Shown here piece by piece: positions 1-6,970 of a DNA stretch of 7,649 nucleotides. The translations under genes were made by a program, and so were the position numbers. Source of the stretch: an uncultured Eubacteriales bacterium (lineage in GTDB: Bacteria; Bacillota; Clostridia; UMGS1840). The notes beneath the pieces were generated by a model. That model saw only the letters and a program-made list of their open reading frames with translations, ran no database searches and was not told the DNA's origin. The first letter of the stretch is position 1; every line of letters starts with the position of its first letter. Where the stretch lies: NCBI GenBank assembly GCA_900555525.1, contig USLP01000058.1:1-7649 (forward strand), given 5' to 3'.

Positions 1-2319
1 CACATCGTCTTTCACGGCAGCAATCAGCTGCTGCGGAGTTTTTGTGATGTTTTTATTTGCAAGCGACAAAAGCCTTTCCTCGCCATACAGCTCATTTTTA
101 TCGTTTGTTGCTTCGGTTACGCCGTCTGTGTAAAGAAAAATCGTATCTCCGGGCGAAAGGCACAGTTCATTTGTTTTGTACTTTACGCCGTCCATACCGG
201 CAAGCACCATACCGCCTCTTGCTTTTAGGTATTCAAACTCTCTATCCTCGCGGCAGACAAGGGGAGGATTATGACCTGCGTTTACAAACTTTAAAGCTCC
301 GGTTTTAAGATCGAGTATTCCGAGCCAAGCCGTAACAAACATTCCGGCATCGTTGTTTTCGCACAGCCTTTTATTTGCAAGCGTAAAGATTTCATCGGGA
401 GCAAGTCCGCTTTCTGCAAGGTCTTTTATGGTGGTTTTTGCCCTCATCATAAACATTGCCGCACCGATTCCTTTACCCGATACATCGGCAATCATAAACG
501 CAAGAGTGCTTTCTCCAAGCATATAAAAATCGTAAAAATCGCCGCCAACCTCTTTTGCCGTAACCATTTTTGCGTAAATTTCAAAATCGTTTCTGTTCGG
601 AAACGGCGGAAATACGGCGGGCAATGCCGAATACTGAATTTGCTTTGCAAATTCAAGCTCTTTGTCAATCCGTGCCGCAGCGTCCGCAATATAACGTTTG
701 AGCGTGCTTACGGTTTGGTTTATGTCGTCCGAAAGCGAGGCAAATTCCTCATTGCTACGAACATTTACGGTCACATTCAGATTACCGTCCGTAATTTCTG
801 AAAGCGTTGTGTTTATTTTACGCAGATTGTCTATTATAATTTTCTTTATCAGGAAATAAATCAAGATAAACAATGCCGCAAAAATCAAAATTTCCATAAA
901 AATGCTTACGTAAAGCGATACATTTCGCATATAGAGTGCGTCTGCCTTTGGTATCATGCCGATAATGCGATAGCCTTCTACTGCCGCATACGAAGCATAA
1001 TAAAGAGTGTCATCTGCTTTTGTTTCAAATATAGCACCCTCATCGGCGCTTAGGCTGATTCCGAAATTATCGATTGTTTTGTTTGCATATTCGGCTTTAT
1101 CAGACACTATGCTTCCGTTTTCCTTGCAAATAATGATAAATCCGTTATGCCCGATATGCCTGTTTTTCGTATATCCGATAATGCGTGCGTCAATATCCTT
1201 TTGGAAACGCTCCGCATTATATCCAACTTGGATAAATCCACCGTCCGAAAGCTTTACTCCGGCATACTTTCTTGTGATGCTTTCATCAATCGAAAGAGGC
1301 TGATAGCCTTGAACAAATTCGTCTTTGTCATTCAGCAGCGTTAAAAACTCTTTCGACTGCTTACCGCTTGACATATTATAGCCCACAAATTCGGGCAATG
1401 TTGATTTTGTGATAACCCCGTTTTTACCAATAATATTGATTCCCGATACATCATACTTATCGCAAAGGCTTTCAAGGCTTGCACCGTTTTTGTATTCACT
1501 TGCCGCCGCCCTTGTTATTTCCAAAAGGTTTTTGTCTGACGCTTCACGAATATCACGCTCAACATCGGAAATATTGGTATTCAAGAGTATCTCAGTTTCT
1601 CTTGAAGTCATTCCCGTTTGCAGGGAATAGGTAAACAGGCTTGTTGCCGCATACGCAATCACGATACACACAAAAAGCCAAAACTGAAATGTTTGAGAAA
1701 TTTGCTTTTTTTCGTTTTTTAAGCGTATTTTTTCTTTCCCGATAAGCGATATTACAAGCATTGCCGCCGCTACCGCAATACTGTTTGCAAGAATCATCGG
1801 TAGTGTGCATTTCTGCACAAACATAAACGCTTTGTTTGCGTCGTTCATATTGGTAAAGAAAATCATCAGCATATGCAGAACCTCGCAAATAAGTCCCACA
1901 CCGATACCGTAAATCCACGACGGTTTTTTATCGTCAAACATAAATTTGCGAAGTGCCGCCGCAATAACTCCGGCAAGCACGGTTGAAATACTGCACGCAA
2001 GGCGAGTGTATGTACCGGCGCCCCACAAAACCGCAATATAGCGGTAAATCCCTCCGATAAGTCCTGCAATAATTCCGGCAGGCGCGCCGAAAATAAGCCC
2101 GGCACAAAGCGGTGATGCATCACGCACATTCATAACTGCGCCGTTTACATCAATGCCGTATTCCGTAGAAAATGCCGCAAGCGCACCGAACAGAATACCG
2201 ATCATGCCCTGTTCCAGCCGGTTATTAACCTTGCCAAACGGCGTTTTCTTTTCAAGTATGTACAGAATAACAGACAGTGCCGCATTGCAAAGCATAGGTA
2301 CAGCTAATTTTGAAACCAT
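1..2319 (-). CDS. Membrane-bound SpoIIE-family PP2C serine phosphatase with LytS-type 5TM and Cache-like sensor (C-terminus off window)
   Basis: An open frame of 773 codons runs without a stop from ATG at 2319 to the left edge; the true C-terminus is missing. AGGAGG lies just upstream of the ATG. Residues about 5-195 form a 5TMR-LYT membrane domain, with the family's N64-V-R-D67 motif and Gly/Pro-rich helices at 70-93. A further membrane segment (214-233), an extracytoplasmic segment of about 235 residues with Cache-like character, another membrane helix (about 470-491) and a HAMP domain (492-545) follow. The PP2C/SpoIIE domain starts near 555 and shows GGDFYD (Asp594), ADVSGKG (Asp612), NAGHNPP (680-686) and YTDG (Asp732), so the metal-binding acids are present. 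Family knowledge: such phosphatases dephosphorylate STAS anti-anti-sigma factors in response to a signal. The STAS gene lies directly upstream. The ligand is unknown. Confidence 0.93.
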   Translation of the reverse strand, partial: MVSKLAVPMLCNAALSVILYILEKKTPFGKVNNRLEQGMIGILFGALAAFSTEYGIDVNGAVMNVRDASPLCAGLIFGAPAGIIAGLIGGIYRYIAVLWGAGTYTRLACSISTVLAGVIAAALRKFMFDDKKPSWIYGIGVGLICEVLHMLMIFFTNMNDANKAFMFVQKCTLPMILANSIAVAAAMLVISLIGKEKIRLKNEKKQISQTFQFWLFVCIVIAYAATSLFTYSLQTGMTSRETEILLNTNISDVERDIREASDKNLLEITRAAASEYKNGASLESLCDKYDVSGINIIGKNGVITKSTLPEFVGYNMSSGKQSKEFLTLLNDKDEFVQGYQPLSIDESITRKYAGVKLSDGGFIQVGYNAERFQKDIDARIIGYTKNRHIGHNGFIIICKENGSIVSDKAEYANKTIDNFGISLSADEGAIFETKADDTLYYASYAAVEGYRIIGMIPKADALYMRNVSLYVSIFMEILIFAALFILIYFLIKKIIIDNLRKINTTLSEITDGNLNVTVNVRSNEEFASLSDDINQTVSTLKRYIADAAARIDKELEFAKQIQYSALPAVFPPFPNRNDFEIYAKMVTAKEVGGDFYDFYMLGESTLAFMIADVSGKGIGAAMFMMRAKTTIKDLAESGLAPDEIFTLANKRLCENNDAGMFVTAWLGILDLKTGALKFVNAGHNPPLVCREDREFEYLKARGGMVLAGMDGVKYKTNELCLSPGDTIFLYTDGVTEATNDKNELYGEERLLSLANKNITKTPQQLIAAVKDDV

Positions 2320-2353
2320 ACTATACCTCCTTTCATTCGGAAATTTTGTGATA

Positions 2354-2670
2354 CTATTCAATGGTGAGAATATCCAAAAATCCCGTTATGTCAAAGACCT
2401 CTATAATGCTGTCGTTCACACCGGTAAGCTTCATACTGCCTTTCGTGTTCATTGACTTTTGTGCTTTTAAGATTACACGAAGTCCCGCAGATGATATGTA
2501 TTCAAGATTTTCAAAATCAATGACAAGCGCAACATGTTCGTTTTTTCGAAGTTCGTTTATCTCATTTTCTACGGCGTCAGCGCTTCAAGCTCCGGTGCTG
2601 TGGTTGTGTCCAGTCTGCCCGACACTGTTAATGTTACCTTTTCGTTTTCTGTTGTTTTTTCGATAGTCAT
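2354..2670 (-). pseudogene. STAS-domain anti-anti-sigma factor (SpoIIAA/RsbV type), disrupted by a -1 frameshift
   Basis: Translation from ATG at 2670 (SD AAGGAG, 2680-2685) gives a STAS start, MTIEKTTENE followed by VSGRLDTTTAPELEA, then meets TAG at 2569-2571 after 33 codons. The other frame from about 2584 continues the same domain: VENEINELRKNE, the DFENLEYISSAGLRVIL signature, then TGFLDILTIE and a stop at 2354. Restoring one base near 2579-2584 (for example GCGGCT in place of GCGCT) gives a 105-residue protein, the normal family length, with Ser60/Ser61 at the site that partner kinases phosphorylate. No slippery heptamer is visible, so programmed frameshifting is unlikely. The gene starts 13 nt after the HD gene and ends 34 nt before the SpoIIE phosphatase, its expected partner. 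It is either a real one-base deletion or a sequencing error; the pristine codons on both sides suggest the event is recent or artefactual. Confidence 0.88.
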
Positions 2671-2683
2671 AATAATCTGCTCC

Positions 2684-3223
2684 TTAAATTTTATTTATTT
2701 TCCATGTTTCAACAGGTTCATATAAAAACGGCAAGTCTGCAATCGGTTTATCAAGCGATTGTGCCAATTTTTTGACAGCTTTCGGAATTTCCGGCGAAAA
2801 GTCCAAGTACCAATCGACCGTTTCAAGAATGTATCTTCGCTTAAAATCCTCGTCACATGCAAACGCACACCTTAAATTATGCAGTCTGTCCGCACCTTTG
2901 ACGGAAAATGCCATTTCATTTTTTCGGATAGCGGAAACATAGCTTTCCATAACATATCCCTTTTGCTTGGTTAAAAGCTTTACCGCTTCAAGCACATTTT
3001 CGTTTGAAAGTGCAAGAATTTCGTTTTCCGTGGCGTCCGTATCCTCAAGCAAATCGTGGAACAGCGCCGCAATTTGACAATCAATATTTTTGCCTTTTTC
3101 CCTCACGATTTCCGCAACCGCCATCGGGTGGGTGATATATTCCGCACCGCCCACCCGATATTGACCTTTGTGCTTTTGAGTTGCAAAACTCAATGCTTTT
3201 TCATATCGTTCTTCATCGGTCAT
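2684..3223 (-). CDS. HD-domain small alarmone hydrolase ((p)ppGpp hydrolase, MESH1/SpoT-like)
   Basis: This 179-residue protein is a stand-alone hydrolase domain of the RelA/SpoT family, similar in length to small alarmone hydrolases. Visible motifs in order: HKGQYRVGG (18-26), YITHP with metal ligand His32, ALFHDLLEDT with His56-Asp57 and catalytic Glu60-Asp61, and KGADRLHNL with Asp112 and Asn116. All residues expected for Mn-dependent removal of the 3'-pyrophosphate from ppGpp-like nucleotides are present, so it should be active. There is no synthetase, TGS or ACT domain. Its ATG overlaps the stop of the upstream synthetase by 4 nt (ATGA), so the two are probably translated in a coupled way and at a fixed ratio. 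It could reset the synthetase product or act as the antidote to it. A different nucleotide substrate, such as an adenosine-based alarmone, cannot be excluded. Confidence 0.88.
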   Translation of the reverse strand: MTDEERYEKALSFATQKHKGQYRVGGAEYITHPMAVAEIVREKGKNIDCQIAALFHDLLEDTDATENEILALSNENVLEAVKLLTKQKGYVMESYVSAIRKNEMAFSVKGADRLHNLRCAFACDEDFKRRYILETVDWYLDFSPEIPKAVKKLAQSLDKPIADLPFLYEPVETWKINKI

Positions 3224-4293
3224 TCACATTCCTCCTTTGCTTTTTCATAAGTACGAAACAAATGCTTTGCCTGACGCTGCGCCTTTTCCGCTGTTCCCAT
3301 TGAAAGCTTTAAAAATTCCGTCGTTTTTTCAAGTGAATAGTGTTTATTTAAAAGCTCTGCACGGCAGAGAAACCGCAAGCCTACACTGGAGGACAAAATA
3401 TCAAGGTCCGCATTTGCCAGTGCCCTTTCGGCAAGCTTTAGCGCAAGTTCTCTGTTTTCCTCCAACATTTTCTGCAAATCACCCAGAGTTTCCTTTCCTA
3501 AGAATTTAAGCTGAATAATATAGCTCTCCGGATCAATTTCACTGATTTCCGCATTGCTTATCTTAGCAATCTTTGAAATCAATTCCTGCATTTTGCCGTT
3601 ACGCTTTACATATTCGTTTAAGGAAATCATATCAATATGTACATCATCGGCTTTATTGTCAATGATTTTCTTTCGGATTTCCTCAGTGTAATCCTTCATA
3701 TCATTGCGCACCCTGACGAACTCATCATCGGCAATTTCCAAAAGTCCGGCAATTCTCGAAAATTCTCGTGCCACACTACGAGGCACACCAAACTCACTCT
3801 TATATCCCAAATCGTGATTAATTGCTGCCCATGTGTGCTGCAAAGTAGTCCTTATCTGTATTTCAAACTTTTTTCCGCAGATTTCATCGGGATAGCCCTC
3901 ACCAAAAGGCAATGAACATATATAGTGCAATGACAAATATCCGAAGGTGTCGGCTTTGATAAGTGCTCTCTTATCAGATGAGTTTTCCCAATCAATGACA
4001 AAGGCTTCTTCAACCTTTTTTCCTATCTTATCAATTTCATCCGAGAAAAAGCAAATGACACGGGCACCTAAAATGTCGGTTAAATCCTCTAACTGAGAAT
4101 ACCAGTCTCCGTTTCGCTCCAATTTCCCGGCAAGGCTTTTTTCGGTCTTGACACGGTGCTCTATGCCAAGCACCGTAATTCCCATACTGTCCACAATGTT
4201 TTTTAACATATTGTGAACCACATCGCCAAGCTTCACAAAATCATCACGCTGTTTTCTGTAGTCTTCTAAAATAATCCTGTTTTTTAAATTCAA
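3220..4293 (-). CDS. RelA/SpoT-domain nucleotide pyrophosphokinase, synthetase only
   Basis: This 357-residue protein has an N-terminal RelA/SpoT nucleotidyltransferase domain (about 20-190) and a helical C-terminal half of unknown role (about 190-357). Conserved parts are visible: RVKTEKSLAGKL (47-58), DILGARVI with Asp73, GYLSLHY (118-124), and EIQIRTTLQHTWAA (144-157) with Glu144, then NHDLGYK (159-165). Asp73 and Glu144 match the catalytic acids of Rel synthetase domains. No HD, TGS or ACT domain is present, so it is not a housekeeping Rel. The start is TTG at 4293, supported by AAGGAGG 9 nt upstream; no better ATG exists nearby. The family makes (p)ppGpp from ATP and GDP/GTP; some small members instead make (pp)pApp or pyrophosphorylate tRNA as toxins, and the sequence alone does not decide between these. 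It lies 17 nt after the membrane-anchored gene and overlaps the hydrolase gene. Confidence 0.88.
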   Translation of the reverse strand: MNLKNRIILEDYRKQRDDFVKLGDVVHNMLKNIVDSMGITVLGIEHRVKTEKSLAGKLERNGDWYSQLEDLTDILGARVICFFSDEIDKIGKKVEEAFVIDWENSSDKRALIKADTFGYLSLHYICSLPFGEGYPDEICGKKFEIQIRTTLQHTWAAINHDLGYKSEFGVPRSVAREFSRIAGLLEIADDEFVRVRNDMKDYTEEIRKKIIDNKADDVHIDMISLNEYVKRNGKMQELISKIAKISNAEISEIDPESYIIQLKFLGKETLGDLQKMLEENRELALKLAERALANADLDILSSSVGLRFLCRAELLNKHYSLEKTTEFLKLSMGTAEKAQRQAKHLFRTYEKAKEECE

Positions 4294-4310
4294 AGCTTTA
4301 TTCCTCCTTA

Positions 4311-5027
4311 CTATAAAAGCATAATTATATTTCGTATCAAACCATAAATCGCATTTCCGGCTACTGCTGTAAGTAACATAATAAGCACATACAAAAGCAC
4401 GCTGTTTTGACTGATTTTACTATGCACAATATCAAAATAAAAGTTGTAATGTGCCTTCATGTTCTTGTCCCGTTCCTCCACCCACTGATATGTGATAACA
4501 TCAGAGCAGTCATAGCCGGGCGACGCATAGTTTATGTATAAGTCCTCCTCTAATCGCCTTATACGGTAACAATTAGAATCATTCAGTTCATATGCTTCGT
4601 CGCTTGTTATATGTTGTTGTATTTTATTAAGTGCTGCCGTGATCACGGTTCCTTCCGCCACACGTTTTGCCTTTAAAATTTCTTTTGACAGATTGATAAG
4701 GCTTACCGTACGCCCATCATACTTTAGATCTGATGTATACTCATTTTTCTCAGCATCAACAATACCGTTGGCATTAAACAGTCCGCGCAGAATATTGTCG
4801 TCCGACAGTTCCACGGATAAGTCTGCTATTTCATGCTCGGTTATTTCAAACGGAACATAAATATTAAGATCATTTGCTTTTTTCGCACCGTAAATTCTGA
4901 CACCGATATCAACATAGCTTTTGTCTTTAGGATTGATCCATTCGTTTAAATAAACCGTACTTCTGTCGTCTCCGTCTATCCATATTCCCCGACCGTCGTC
5001 GGCAAATTTTCTTGTTTTTATACTCAT
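4311..5027 (-). CDS. Uncharacterised protein with C-terminal membrane anchor
   Basis: I do not recognise this 238-residue family. The first ~205 residues are hydrophilic and look mixed alpha/beta, with an apparently beta-rich start (short alternating stretches such as STVYLNEW and YVDIGVRIYG), a probable helix near 110-140 (LSKEILKAKRVAEGT), and an aromatic-rich part near 160-205. The final 30 residues are strongly hydrophobic, with one membrane helix at about 209-230 and a very short hydrophobic tail. No N-terminal signal is present, so a cytosolic domain tethered to the inner face of the membrane is likely. ATG at 5027 is preceded by AGGTG at 5036-5040. It sits between the nucleosidase and the synthetase with 21- and 17-nt gaps, which suggests it acts with them, as sensor, scaffold or membrane effector; this is inference from position only. 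Confidence 0.75.
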   Translation of the reverse strand: MSIKTRKFADDGRGIWIDGDDRSTVYLNEWINPKDKSYVDIGVRIYGAKKANDLNIYVPFEITEHEIADLSVELSDDNILRGLFNANGIVDAEKNEYTSDLKYDGRTVSLINLSKEILKAKRVAEGTVITAALNKIQQHITSDEAYELNDSNCYRIRRLEEDLYINYASPGYDCSDVITYQWVEERDKNMKAHYNFYFDIVHSKISQNSVLLYVLIMLLTAVAGNAIYGLIRNIIMLL

Positions 5028-5048
5028 TCGATACGCACCTCACTGTAT

Positions 5049-5825
5049 TTAGTCAAGCGGCAGAAACTTTTCGAAGAGCAGCTTTGCAAATTCTGAGCTT
5101 GTATACGCCGCAAACTTCTGATATTTATCCGATTTTCTGCTGTCAGCATAATCGCAGACGCTTTTTACGATAATTGCATCCGGCTTCGGTTCGATCGCAT
5201 TTTCTGCAGCATAGGCAACAGCATAAGCCTCCATATCCAATCCTGCTGTATGCTGAAACTGTGAGCGTATCTGCTTGTTCAGTATTTCACTGTTGGCTAT
5301 CACCGCGCTGCCACTTGCCATCGGTCCAATGTAAACATGACATTGATTTTCTTCACTCTGTGCCGCTTTTAAAACATACTCTTTGATCTCGTCCTTCATC
5401 TTTACCACTGTCGGACGCGGAATAAAGCCGAGTTCACCGTATTTTATATCTGCATTATCGGGACTTACAAATTTTCCGGATGAATAGTTCCAGATAACAT
5501 CTGCCGCCACAACATCGCCGTAAATCTGCTCCTCCACATGCTCCAAAGCAACTCCTGCCGCTATTCCCGGCATTATGAGATACCTCGGACGGAAATGCTC
5601 AATCAGTTTCATGGAAAGCACTGCTCCTGCCGTCATACCCATTTCATTCTGCTGTGCTGTGACAACCTTATAACTTTTCCCATTTCTCACAAAGGTGGCC
5701 TCATAATAAGTCTGATTATCTTTGTCAAACCGTAGTTCTTTCCAATTCTCATATATATGTCTGAGCACTGTTGTTTCCGTATCTGTAACTGTAATAAGCG
5801 CAGCTGCGTAATTGTATGCCGTCAT
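5049..5825 (-). CDS. PNP/UDP-phosphorylase family nucleosidase (MTA/SAH nucleosidase-like)
   Basis: This 258-residue protein has the nucleoside phosphorylase fold: a PGIAAGV loop (86-92), GPMASG (167-172), GLDMEAYAVAYAAE (195-208) with the ribose-binding Met198-Glu199 pair, and VKSVCDYAD (220-228) in which Asp225 takes the place of the catalytic acid that protonates the purine. Active-site residues appear intact. It differs from housekeeping MTA/SAH nucleosidase in its tail, DSRKSDKYQKFAAYTSSEFA, which resembles the tail motif of PNP domains used as effector or signalling modules, some of which cleave ATP. Expected reaction: N-glycosidic cleavage of a purine nucleoside or nucleotide; the substrate is uncertain. 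I chose ATG at 5825, not 5843, because AGGTGGG (5832-5838) sits 6 nt upstream and the protein then starts in the usual family way. It follows the adenine deaminase remnant, whose intact form would consume adenine. Confidence 0.85.
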   Translation of the reverse strand: MTAYNYAAALITVTDTETTVLRHIYENWKELRFDKDNQTYYEATFVRNGKSYKVVTAQQNEMGMTAGAVLSMKLIEHFRPRYLIMPGIAAGVALEHVEEQIYGDVVAADVIWNYSSGKFVSPDNADIKYGELGFIPRPTVVKMKDEIKEYVLKAAQSEENQCHVYIGPMASGSAVIANSEILNKQIRSQFQHTAGLDMEAYAVAYAAENAIEPKPDAIIVKSVCDYADSRKSDKYQKFAAYTSSEFAKLLFEKFLPLD

Positions 5826-5839
5826 ACACTTCCCACCTT

Positions 5840-6382
5840 TCATTTATCTTCAATAAACAGAGAAACAAGTTCCTGTTTATTGACATTTATCAAGCCTTTT
5901 GTTGTCATTTTTAGATTTGGAATAACCGGCTGACTCATAAATGCCATACTCATAAACGGCTCTAAATCATCACTTCTTAGAACTGCACCCGATTCATCAA
6001 ATCCTGTTGCCGGAACACATGACGGGAGCATAATATACACATTAAGCGGTATGTTCTCGCTTGCCACAAGCATATAGGCAATGCCGGTGTTCCCACAGAC
6101 ATTGGCGATTTCGTGGGGATCCGCAACGATTGACGTGGTTCCGTGCGGTACACATACCCTTGCAAGCTCAGACGGCAGAAGCATCGTGCTTTCTATATGA
6201 ATGTGACCGTCTATAAAGCCCGGGCATACGTATTTTCCCTTTACATCATTTACAATGTCGGCATCTGCATCGCAGTAATCTCCGGTGCCGATAATTTTAT
6301 CATCCTCAATGAGTATATTTAACTGTTCAATTTCCTTAGTAAATACATTTATTACCTTACCGTTTTTTATAAGAGTTTTCAA
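5840..6382 (-). pseudogene. ade: Adenine deaminase remnant with large in-frame internal deletion
   Basis: The 180-residue frame joins the two ends of adenine deaminase, an amidohydrolase of roughly 570-600 residues that converts adenine to hypoxanthine. Residues 1-139 are the normal N-terminus: PGFIDGHIHIEST with the HxH ligands His60 and His62, ADPHEIANVCG (88-97), and LPSCVPATGFDESGA (119-133). From about 141 the sequence jumps to the family's C-terminal strand, PFMSMAFMSQPVIPNLKMTT then KGLINV, and ends normally. About 390-420 central residues carrying most of the active site are missing, so activity is not expected. The junction at about 5955-5970 lies where both original segments probably read DLEP and DPFM, suggesting recombination at a short repeat. 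The start is TTG at 6382 with GAGAGGGG upstream; the gene begins 1 nt after the oxidoreductase stop. A stable truncated product or an assembly collapse remain possible. Confidence 0.85.
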
Positions 6383-6383
6383 A

Positions 6384-6956
6384 TTACGGTGCCCCTCTCA
6401 ATATCTTTTCAGCATCGGATTTTGCCATCCGCAAAATATCATTTACATCATTGCCGTCTATATCCAGATTTTCTGCCTTGAAAAACAGGACTTCACCGAT
6501 TCCGTAAAGCTTCTGAGCAAGTGCCTTTACATATTCAAAGCCGAAATTATCATAGATTATTCCGCCTGCGGTTGTTACATAAATCAGCCGTTTTGCACGG
6601 CACAAGCCCTGCGGAACGCCTTTTGCATACCGAAATGTGATTCCTGAGACCGTTATCTGCTCCAAATATATTTTCAAAAGTGTCGGAAACGCCAAATCCC
6701 AATAGGGTGCCGCAATCACGATTTTGTCCGCTGCGGCAAAGTCCTTTGCCAAGCTGAACATAGTATCCGAAAAATCGTCCTGCAAAATTAGCTTTTCTCT
6801 TATATCAAGGCTTTCTCGATTAAGCGGCTTCAAATCCGTTTTTTGCAAATTCACCTCTGTATATGCGTTGTTCAATTTTTCAAGAGCGATTTTTGCTATG
6901 CCAAGCGTTCGTGAATTTTCCCTAACGCAAGCGTTTACAAACAATATTTTTTCCAA
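6384..6956 (-). CDS. Flavodoxin-fold NAD(P)H-dependent FMN oxidoreductase (azoreductase/quinone reductase type)
   Basis: About 190 residues with the Flavodoxin_2 / AzoR architecture. The N-terminal strand and phosphate loop read KILFVNACVRENSRT; the second FMN-binding region is VIAAPYWDLAFPTLLKIYLEQI, matching the 'AP.y.f..P..LK.y.D' pattern; TVSGITFRYAKG follows; and YVTTAGGI is the third flavin loop. The family transfers electrons from NAD(P)H through FMN to quinones, azo dyes or other aromatic substrates in the cytosol. I prefer TTG at 6956 over GTG at 6968: AGGTGG (6965-6970) is 8 nt from the TTG but overlaps the GTG, and the TTG protein begins exactly at the first strand. It starts 14 nt after the receiver gene and ends 1 nt before the ade remnant. 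The physiological substrate is not predictable, and no link to the nucleotide genes is obvious. Confidence 0.85.
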   Translation of the reverse strand: MEKILFVNACVRENSRTLGIAKIALEKLNNAYTEVNLQKTDLKPLNRESLDIREKLILQDDFSDTMFSLAKDFAAADKIVIAAPYWDLAFPTLLKIYLEQITVSGITFRYAKGVPQGLCRAKRLIYVTTAGGIIYDNFGFEYVKALAQKLYGIGEVLFFKAENLDIDGNDVNDILRMAKSDAEKILRGAP

Positions 6957-6970
6957 CTTTATCACCACCT

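Noticed and set aside
1007..1630. Plus-strand frames opposite the sensor part of the phosphatase
   Set aside because: The minus strand is open for 773 codons with recognisable domains; the plus frames are antisense shadows without ribosome sites.
2569..2590. Programmed ribosomal frameshift in the STAS gene
   Set aside because: No X-XXY-YYZ slippery sequence or evident stimulating stem occurs at the switch point; a lost base explains the pattern more simply.
2361..2725. Plus-strand frames opposite the STAS gene
   Set aside because: They are shadows: the minus strand gives a clear STAS domain once the one-base break is allowed for, and the plus frames show no recognisable protein.
5826..5843. 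Earlier nucleosidase start at 5843 overlapping the ade stop
   Set aside because: The six added codons contain the AGGTGGG ribosome site that serves the ATG at 5825; the family starts at the later position.
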